From positions 1 through 6,443 of the forward strand of contig DNXU01000316.1 of NCBI GenBank assembly GCA_003505715.1: a DNA stretch of 6,443 bases, read 5' to 3'. The notes under the pieces are model-generated. The model was given only the letters and a program-made list of their open reading frames with translations. It did not search any database and was not told the DNA's origin. Positions 1 to 4,249 of the stretch are shown here, piece by piece. Position 1 is the first letter of the stretch; each line of letters begins with the position of its first letter. The position numbers and the translations under genes were made by a program. The DNA comes from Cyanobacteria bacterium UBA8803. Lineage in GTDB: Bacteria > Cyanobacteriota > Cyanobacteriia > Cyanobacteriales > Coleofasciculaceae.

Positions 1-66
1 GCACAATGCGTAAGTCCTAAATAATCTACTTTCACTGAGCCAAACCCCATTTAAGGCGTTTTCTGG

Positions 67-381
67 TTATTTCTTGCCATGAGCAGATTTTTCACCCTCG
101 CGGACTTCTTGACTGATCGCCTCAATGATACTGGGCATACCGTCAAATTCTTCACTATCCATTTGCTCGATTAATGAGCGCAAATTGATAGTTTTCTCTT
201 TTGCCCAATTAATTTCTTCATGACCTTTTATCTTTTTAAGGATTTCTTTTTTATTAGCAGGGAAATCCAAACCGGCTAGGGCTTGAGTTACTGCGGCGAC
301 TCCATAGGCTTCACCCTTATCCGGCCCGCGATGCTCGGTTTTTTGTTCAGCTTGTTCACCTTTATTAGATTTAGTAGCCAT
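67..381 (-). CDS. Small hydrophilic DUF2795-like protein
   Basis: This 104-aa protein has a charged, disordered-looking N-terminus (residues 1-25, rich in K, E and Q), a compact central domain (about 28-90) and a Lys-rich tail. The central part, with VTQALAGLDFPANKKEILKK followed by a helix ending in EFDGMPSIIEAI, matches the layout of the DUF2795 family as I know it: a hydrophobic helix, an 'L.g.dFPa.K.eil' turn, then an 'L..m....f..m..i..ai' helix. There is no signal peptide or membrane segment, so it should be cytoplasmic. The ATG at 381 is supported by a strong Shine-Dalgarno AAGGAGAGG (385-393). The biochemical role of DUF2795 is unknown; such proteins are often small and stress- or stationary-phase-associated. 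The gene appears monocistronic, with a long structured upstream region (382-740). The family call is from memory of the motif, so it is moderate. Confidence 0.85.
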   Translation of the reverse strand: MATKSNKGEQAEQKTEHRGPDKGEAYGVAAVTQALAGLDFPANKKEILKKIKGHEEINWAKEKTINLRSLIEQMDSEEFDGMPSIIEAISQEVREGEKSAHGKK

Positions 382-426
382 TGACCTCTCCTTTTATAAC
401 TTAAAGTTTTACTTGCTCAAAAACTT

Positions 427-459
427 GTTTTAAAGTCTAATTGTGGTTTTAGGTCTAAT
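427..459. repeat. Tandem 14-15 bp direct repeat upstream of DUF2795-like gene
   Basis: GTTTTAAAGTCTAAT (427-441) is repeated as GTTTTAGGTCTAAT (446-459), a 19-bp period with one inserted base and one substitution. On the minus strand it reads TTAGAC-C/T-(T)AAAAC twice, about 46 bp upstream of the DUF2795-like start codon. Tandem sites with a spacing near two helical turns are typical of binding sites for dimeric regulators. Which regulator would bind is unknown, and a chance repeat in AT-rich DNA cannot be excluded. Confidence 0.45.
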
Positions 460-535
460 CATCACACTTAAGAGATAGGCCAGTATAACTTTAGAAATAG
501 TTTTTGGAATAAGCTAAATGTGGCCGGGGAGAGAT

Positions 536-604
536 GTAGCTGGCAGCATGAATAGAGAGGATGAGGTCATCCCTCTAAGCTGAGATCGATTCAGAACTGC
601 CTAC
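536..604. other. Foldable element, possible structured RNA or leader
   Basis: This segment can fold as a closed multi-branch structure. An outer stem GGCAG (542-546) pairs with CTGCC (597-601), optionally extended by GTA (536-538) with TAC (602-604). Inside are two hairpins. The first is TAGAG-A-GGATG, loop AGGT, CATCCCTCTA (553-577): ten base pairs with one bulged A at 558. The second is CTGA, loop GATCGAT, TCAG (580-594). An alternative outer pairing is CAGC (544-547) with GCTG (579-582). The region is visibly more GC-rich than its surroundings. It lies between a minus-strand promoter candidate (664-691) and the DUF2795-like gene, so it would sit in that gene's leader or be a separate small RNA. 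There is no T-run on either side to make it a plain terminator. I recognise no named RNA family. Confidence 0.35.
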
Positions 605-647
605 TTGAAAATGAATTACCTTTGCTTATCTTTCTAGGCTTAGATTG

Positions 648-661
648 AGGTAAATTTACCT
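648..661. promoter_or_regulatory. Perfect 14-bp palindrome, candidate operator
   Basis: AGGTAAATTTACCT is a perfect palindrome. It lies just downstream of the candidate minus-strand -10 (664-669), so it would cover the transcription start. It is bracketed, together with the dyad at 674-689, by two copies of TTTCTAGG (631-638 and 697-704). The form suits a dimeric repressor site, but the binding protein is unknown. Confidence 0.4.
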
Positions 662-663
662 AG

Positions 664-691
664 TAAATATCTGGACAGTTATTACTGTCAA
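664..691 (-). promoter_or_regulatory. Candidate promoter toward the DUF2795-like gene
   Basis: On the minus strand a consensus -35 TTGACA (686-691) is followed after 16 bp by TATTTA (664-669) as -10, which predicts a start near 657 and a leader of roughly 275 nt before the DUF2795-like ATG. The -35 overlaps the dyad at 674-689 and the start would fall in the palindrome at 648-661. The -35 matches perfectly; the -10 matches four of six positions of TATAAT. Confidence 0.4.
674..689. promoter_or_regulatory. Dyad GACAGT-N4-ACTGTC, candidate operator
   Basis: A perfect six-base inverted repeat, GACAGT, with a TATT spacer and ACTGTC. It overlaps the candidate minus-strand -35 element, and its centre is 27 bp from the centre of the palindrome at 648-661. 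It also lies about 50 bp upstream of the plus-strand gene starting at 741, so a bound protein could affect both divergent genes. Confidence 0.4.
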
Positions 692-740
692 CCTATTTTC
701 TAGGATAACTATTGTACAGATTTCAATCAAGGAGTTTCAT

Positions 741-977
741 ATGTTGAAAGAGATGTGCTGGTTGTCCATCATGGGAACTAATGGAGAGAAGATCCTGCAT
801 TTGCGGACTGCGCCCAATCAACCTTGGCGACCTTATACGGCGTTTCCCCAATATGCTGTAGCAGACTATCAAATTCCTGGAGGTTCTAAAGGCTGGGCAA
901 CCTACCAAAAACTCATGAGTGCAGGCTGGAGTTTGTTACCGAGTCAGCCATTAACCCAGCAACTAAAAAGTGCTTAA
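741..977 (+). CDS. Hypothetical 78-aa protein
   Basis: I do not recognise this protein by name. It is 78 aa, soluble, and rich in Trp and other aromatics (W7, W29, W52, W63), with no signal peptide or membrane helix. The C-terminal half has a pattern of KGW..YQKLM..GW.LLPS (about residues 50-68), resembling short cyanobacterial hypothetical proteins in which a W..Y..L...GW motif closes a small fold. The ATG is well supported by AAGGAG (729-734) with six bases of spacing. The overlapping minus-strand frame at 723-908 has no such support. The gene is divergent from the DUF2795-like gene and tail to tail with a 59-aa minus-strand frame, 3 bp away. No clear sigma-70 promoter is visible for it, although two dyads lie upstream. 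It is likely a real gene of unknown function. Confidence 0.75.
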   Translation: MLKEMCWLSIMGTNGEKILHLRTAPNQPWRPYTAFPQYAVADYQIPGGSKGWATYQKLMSAGWSLLPSQPLTQQLKSA

Positions 978-980
978 AAC

Positions 981-1160
981 TTATCTGATTTCCCAGGGCA
1001 TCTCTTCAAAGTAGGTAGCGCTTCGTAGCCAGATCGGTCTTTCCAAGCCTTGGTTTCTATCCGCCATTTTCATTAATTCCAATCTATTGAGAAGCCATTT
1101 TAGGAAAGAATCAATCTGATAAAGCGGTTCGGTGAATTCCCAGGAAAAAGTTAGAAGCAT
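981..1160 (-). CDS. Possible 59-aa small protein, unrecognised
   Basis: A 59-codon minus-strand frame starts at ATG 1158-1160 and ends at TAA 981-983, filling what would otherwise be an empty gap. The product starts MLLTFSWEFTEPLYQIDSFL and ends YFEEMPWEIR. It has an amphipathic helix-like stretch (residues 14-32) and a charged Trp-rich tail, a composition more like a real soluble protein than a random frame. There is no Cys and no membrane helix. Support is mixed: no Shine-Dalgarno is visible at the first ATG, while an internal ATG at codon 30 has a weak GGA upstream. The frame stays open upstream to a TAG at 1197-1199. A plausible promoter lies at 1214-1241. I cannot name a family. Confidence 0.45.
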   Translation of the reverse strand: MLLTFSWEFTEPLYQIDSFLKWLLNRLELMKMADRNQGLERPIWLRSATYFEEMPWEIR

Positions 1161-1184
1161 TATTAACGGGTTTGCCAGAGGTAG

Positions 1185-1239
1185 GAAGGATAAGAGCTAT
1201 TTATTATTATTATTATTTATCCTTGAGCTTTTATCCTTC
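1185..1239. terminator. Long inverted repeat, possible terminator or attenuator
   Basis: GAAGGATAAGAGCT (1185-1198) can pair with AGCTTTTATCCTTC (1226-1239): 14 bp with one G-U wobble, around a 27-nt AT-rich loop. In the plus direction the stem is followed by AACTTTTTT (T6 at 1243-1248), as in an intrinsic terminator. It could end transcripts from the 78-aa gene or attenuate transcription into the membrane-protein gene at 1307. A second copy of TTATCCTT (1217-1224) can compete for the same left arm and form an alternative, shorter stem. The loop is long for a terminator, so the call is tentative. Confidence 0.35.
1201..1215. repeat. (TTA)5 trinucleotide tract
   Basis: Five perfect TTA units sit in the loop of the inverted repeat at 1185-1239. 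Short tandem tracts of this kind can vary in copy number between strains. Here that would change the loop length, and lies next to the promoter candidate at 1214-1241. It is non-coding in every gene called here. Confidence 0.8.
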
Positions 1240-1241
1240 AA
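1214..1241 (-). promoter_or_regulatory. Candidate promoter for the 59-aa frame
   Basis: On the minus strand TTGAAG (1236-1241) is followed after 16 bp by TAAATA (1214-1219). Each element matches its consensus at four of six positions. The predicted start near 1207 would give a leader of about 47 nt to the ATG at 1160. AT-rich sequence makes chance matches likely, so the evidence is modest. Confidence 0.3.
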
Positions 1242-1306
1242 CTTTTTTGTTCTAGCTACTCTCTATTGTTCATTACCCTTTCTCGGTTAAATTATCGCTC
1301 CAGATT

Positions 1307-1960
1307 ATGGGTAGAAAAATTGCCTTGTTATTGATATGGTGGATATTTGTATCCTATACCTTATGGTTAGCTCCACTAGACCAACCCGATACGTGGCCTT
1401 TGGTACAAAAGCTGTTAACGCTCCAGTGGGGTGAGGTTAATGCTATTATACCGACTTTATTTAGCTTAATGGGCGTCTGGCCGATGATTTACGCCTGCCT
1501 CATGTTTGCTGACGGCAGAATGCAAAATTTCCGAGTTTGGCCGTATTTTATAGGATCAAACGGGACGGGAGTCATTTGCCTATTGCCTTATTTAATCCTG
1601 CGGGAATCAAATCAAGAATTTTACGGAGAGAAGGATAAGTGGTTGAGAATCTTAGATAGCCGTTTAACCGGAGTTTTTCTCCTGGTCAGTACGATTGCTT
1701 TACTCACTTATGCTATAGTCGCTGGCGATTGGGGTGATTACCTCCAACAGTTCCAAACTAGGCACTTCGTTCATCTGATCAGTTTAGATTTTTGCCTAAT
1801 GTGCTTGATATTTCCGCTAACCTCATTGTTTAATGATGACATGGCACGGCGCGGTTTGAAAGATTCAAGGATTTTCTGGACAGTGGCATTAATTCCGCTT
1901 TTTGGTCCCCTGTTCTATCTCTGCCTGCGTCCACCTTTATGGGTGATGGGTAATCGGTGA
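1307..1960 (+). CDS. Six-helix membrane protein of unknown function
   Basis: This 217-aa protein has about six predicted membrane helices, near residues 4-22, 45-67, 80-98, 119-139, 153-175 and 189-207. The loop after helix 5 carries FNDDMARRGLKDS, and the last helix is followed by LCLRPPL. I associate these features with a conserved cyanobacterial integral membrane family of unknown function (possibly DUF2834-like, low certainty). In this organism type it would be in the plasma or thylakoid membrane. The ATG at 1307 is the only start codon in the open frame downstream of a TAG at 1253; no Shine-Dalgarno is evident, which is common in cyanobacteria. The last residues (VMGNR) are encoded by the intergenic GGGTGATGGG-type repeat, so the natural C-terminus probably ended just after the RPPL motif. 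The gene converges on the GH13 gene, with stops 71 bp apart. Confidence 0.85.
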   Translation: MGRKIALLLIWWIFVSYTLWLAPLDQPDTWPLVQKLLTLQWGEVNAIIPTLFSLMGVWPMIYACLMFADGRMQNFRVWPYFIGSNGTGVICLLPYLILRESNQEFYGEKDKWLRILDSRLTGVFLLVSTIALLTYAIVAGDWGDYLQQFQTRHFVHLISLDFCLMCLIFPLTSLFNDDMARRGLKDSRIFWTVALIPLFGPLFYLCLRPPLWVMGNR

Positions 1961-2020
1961 TGGGTGATGGGTAATCTATCCTAACTTGCTGACCAATTAC
2001 CCATTACCAATTACTAATTT
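1941..2020. repeat. GGTGATGGGTAAT-type repeat forming a hairpin between convergent genes
   Basis: The plus strand carries GGGTGATGGGTAATC, then GGTGATGGGTGATGGGTAATC, followed by the opposite orientation CCAATTACCCATTACCAATTACT (1993-2015). GGTGATGGGTAAT (1963-1975) pairs with ATTACCCATTACC (1996-2008) through 13 bp with one G-U wobble and a 20-nt loop. The same 13-mer recurs at 6427-6439. This is a dispersed short repeat of cyanobacterial type. Between convergent genes the hairpin may act as a bidirectional terminator, although there is no clean T-run. The first 20 bases overlap the end of the membrane-protein gene and supply its stop codon. Confidence 0.75.
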
Positions 2021-2031
2021 CCACCCCTAAT

Positions 2032-3684
2032 TTACTGCCACACGAATACCTTAGCTTCGTACTCTGGCAAGTCTATCATTATATTGTTCTCTCCAGCTTC
2101 TAGGTCATAGTTGCCAGTCCACTCGTGCCAAGTGCCGTTTTCGGGAAAGTTGGGAACGGTGTAACCAGCTAGATAGTTATCCGAGAAGTTGGCGACGACA
2201 ACTACACGAGACCCTTCATCGTTCCAACGGGTGTAAGCAAACACTTTAGCTTCTGGATTTTCGTGGAAAAATTCGATATTTTCGGTATAAAGAGCGTGAT
2301 TGTTTTTGCGGAGGTTAATCAAACCTTTGTAGTATTCAAATAGTCCATGATTGAGTTCGTTTCCTAGTAAAGTCCAGTCAATTTTGGCTCGATCGATGGT
2401 TTTGTACTTGTATTCCCCAAATTCTTCGCCCATCCAAATTAGGGGTACGCCAACAGCAGTCATAAGCAGAACTGCTCCCAACTTGATCCGCTTAAATGAC
2501 TCTTCGTCAAAAATATTGCAATCGGCGAGTTCTGCCATGAGGTGGTTGTGATCGTGGTTGGTTAGGTAATTGACCACGTTGGTTGCACCCATGAAACCTT
2601 GCCGCTTGCAGTCGATGATATCTTTGAGGCGTTCTAGATCAAAGGTGTTACCGCAGAGATGTTCTTTGATACAGTGATAGAAGCTATCATGCCAGCAGCC
2701 ATCCATTGGCCCATCTAAATTAGTAATAGTGGTTGTTTCAGGAATATATTCGGCAATGTTGTAAAACGGCTTCATTCCTGCGGTTTGTTTTGCTTCCTGA
2801 ACAACCCATCCCATAAAGTCGTAGTTGGCAATTTGCCGTGCAGCATCGTAGCGTATGCCGTCCAGGTGATATTCCTGAATCCAAAAGCGTACCGTGTCGC
2901 CGATAAATTGCCACGCGGGTTTAACATCTAAGTTTTCGTCGTAATGTTCGTAGTTAAATTCTGGCCCCCAGTTATTGTCAGGATCGCGGGGGGAGTGGTG
3001 ATACCAATAATCGTGGTCGATTTGCGTGAGCGGACTTTCGGCTTCGGAGTGGTTGTAAATCCCGTCCATGATGACGCGGATGCCACGAGCATGACACTCA
3101 TCAATTAAATGCTTCAACTCGTCAGTCGTGCCGTAACTGGATTCAGTAGCAAAGAAGTAACGCGGATTATAACCCCAACTGTAGTCTCCAGGATACTCCT
3201 TTACGGGCATCAACTCGATCGCATTAATACCTAGGTCGCATAGGTAATCTAATTTTTCAATAACGTGTTGGTATTTACCGCGTGCGTAGGGATCGGCTTC
3301 ACCCCCAGAGAAGTCGCCAACGTGCAGTTCGTAAATGACTAATTCGCGATCGGGAGGTAGTGGTTTATCGTCATGTTGCCAAACATAGGTATCAACAATT
3401 CGTTCGCCATCTTTAATCCGTATAACGCTGTTTTGGGTAGGGTCATCGATATCTGTCGCGTAGGGATCGTTTACATCTACCCATTGGTCGGGTTCAAAAA
3501 ACCATGATTGAGATTGGACGCGAAATTTATACTGGTAACTTCCATCTTCAAGTTCAACCTGAGTCCGAAAATAACCATCTTTACCTTTTTCCATGGGGAT
3601 TTCTTCCCAATTGGAGAAACTCCCTATCAAGGCTGCTCCTTTGTTATAAGGAGCAAATAACTTGAATTCAATTGAGCTTGTCAT
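2032..3684 (-). CDS. GH13 alpha-amylase-family enzyme with N-terminal CBM48-type module
   Basis: A 550-aa cytoplasmic alpha-glucan-active enzyme. Residues 5-75 form an E-set/CBM48 or AMPK-type glycogen-binding module (FAPYNKGAALIGSFSNW, then DGSYQYKFRV). Residues about 112-460 are the GH13 TIM barrel. The four conserved regions are visible: I, DGIYNH (207-212); II, DGIRYDAAR (275-283) with nucleophile D280; III, NIAEY (309-313) with acid/base E312; IV, TNHD (375-378) with transition-state stabiliser D378. A beta-rich C-terminal domain follows (about 475-550). All three catalytic acids are present, so it should be active. The AE of region III and the later DGCWHDSFYH resemble TreZ and GlgB enzymes more than secreted amylases, but it is shorter than typical GlgB or GlgX and has no TreY/TreZ neighbour. 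The exact reaction (hydrolase, branching or trehalohydrolase) cannot be fixed here. The ATG at 3684 has only a weak AAGAA upstream. Confidence 0.95.
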   Translation of the reverse strand: MTSSIEFKLFAPYNKGAALIGSFSNWEEIPMEKGKDGYFRTQVELEDGSYQYKFRVQSQSWFFEPDQWVDVNDPYATDIDDPTQNSVIRIKDGERIVDTYVWQHDDKPLPPDRELVIYELHVGDFSGGEADPYARGKYQHVIEKLDYLCDLGINAIELMPVKEYPGDYSWGYNPRYFFATESSYGTTDELKHLIDECHARGIRVIMDGIYNHSEAESPLTQIDHDYWYHHSPRDPDNNWGPEFNYEHYDENLDVKPAWQFIGDTVRFWIQEYHLDGIRYDAARQIANYDFMGWVVQEAKQTAGMKPFYNIAEYIPETTTITNLDGPMDGCWHDSFYHCIKEHLCGNTFDLERLKDIIDCKRQGFMGATNVVNYLTNHDHNHLMAELADCNIFDEESFKRIKLGAVLLMTAVGVPLIWMGEEFGEYKYKTIDRAKIDWTLLGNELNHGLFEYYKGLINLRKNNHALYTENIEFFHENPEAKVFAYTRWNDEGSRVVVVANFSDNYLAGYTVPNFPENGTWHEWTGNYDLEAGENNIMIDLPEYEAKVFVWQ

Positions 3685-3842
3685 GGTTTTTCTTGAGTAT
3701 AATCAGCTACCAAATTTTCTTTATTGTTGACCTTGAATCATAGTCGTGCATCCCTCTGGAGTTAGATAATTAACTGGCCTTTGATAGATTTAATAGTAAA
3801 TAGTTTCCTTGCTAATTCTTGTTTTCATCCTATTAACAAGAT

Positions 3843-3868
3843 AAAACCCCCGACTAAGCGGGGGTTTT
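3843..3868 (-). terminator. Strong intrinsic terminator after the KGG gene
   Basis: AAAACCCCCG (3843-3852) and CGGGGGTTTT (3859-3868) form a perfect 10-bp stem with a six-base loop. The element starts 18 bases past the stop codon of the KGG gene. Read on the minus strand, the G5 arm is followed by TTTTATC. The symmetry means it could work in both directions, but only the minus strand has an upstream gene. It should insulate the downstream GH13 gene from KGG transcription. Confidence 0.9.
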
Positions 3869-3885
3869 AGAGCTAGTAAAGTGTA

Positions 3886-4119
3886 TTAGTCGTTGTTTTT
3901 TTTGTTACTTTTTTTGCCACCTTCGCGACCAATTTCAGCCATGTGTTCGCGATCCTGGCTTACAACCTCACCACCCTTACGGCCTGCTTCTCTGGCTTCC
4001 TCTGGGGTAAATTCGTGGGCTGTTCCCTTCTCGTGGGCAGCCTTACCCCCCTTGCTAGCGATCTCCTTTTGCTTTTCCTCATCCATGGACGCAAATCCAC
4101 GGTTGCTTTTATCTGACAT
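3886..4119 (-). CDS. KGG-repeat general stress protein (GsiB/YciG-like)
   Basis: This 77-aa, very hydrophilic protein is built from three copies of the KGG stress motif: GFASMDEEKQKEIASKGGK (8-26), FTPEEAREAGRKGGEVVS (37-54) and DREHMAEIGREGGKKS (56-71). Each is a short charged helix ending in (K/E)GG. This matches the stress-induced repeat family of Bacillus GsiB and enterobacterial YciG, which are hydrophilin-like proteins induced by general, osmotic or desiccation stress. No Cys, signal or membrane segment is seen, and the C-terminus is a Lys/Asn tail. The ATG at 4119 is supported by AAGGAG (4127-4132) with seven bases of spacing. The gene lies 130 bp downstream of the histidine kinase on the same strand and ends at a strong terminator. 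It could be read from the kinase transcript or from its own promoter; I see no clear -35/-10 pair in the gap. Confidence 0.93.
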   Translation of the reverse strand: MSDKSNRGFASMDEEKQKEIASKGGKAAHEKGTAHEFTPEEAREAGRKGGEVVSQDREHMAEIGREGGKKSNKKNND

Positions 4120-4249
4120 GGTACTGCTCCTTGTCTGGAAAGTTTTTTAATTTGCTCATTCAGTTTAGAAAGTAGAAGCGGCAGTTTCTTCTCTCTTAAG
4201 GCGGAACAGTTGTTTCCTGCGAGAGACAGTTGAAATGGAATTTTTTGAG

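Noticed and set aside
42..61. Weak inverted repeat AAAC..CC/GG..GTTT after the DUF2795-like stop
   Set aside because: Only six pairs with an internal mismatch and no T-run; too weak to call as a terminator.
396..417. TTGAGC-N16-TATAAA on the minus strand as the DUF2795-like promoter
   Set aside because: The -10 would abut the Shine-Dalgarno, so the start would fall within or after the ribosome binding site.
518..583. 21-codon plus-strand mini-ORF (MWPGRDVAGS...)
   Set aside because: It is very short with only a weak GGA upstream, and coincides with the foldable element at 536-604, which explains its unusual composition better.
723..908. 61-aa minus-strand frame over the 78-aa gene
   Set aside because: It lacks a ribosome binding site, while the opposite frame has a well-spaced AAGGAG and a more protein-like composition.
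1941..2020. CRISPR-like or IS-end interpretation of the GGTGATGGG repeats
   Set aside because: The units are short, irregular and without spacers, target duplication or transposase; they fit dispersed cyanobacterial short repeats.
3696..3701. TATACT on the minus strand as the GH13 promoter -10
   Set aside because: It would start transcription only about five bases before the ATG and has no matching -35, so it is unlikely to be the real promoter.
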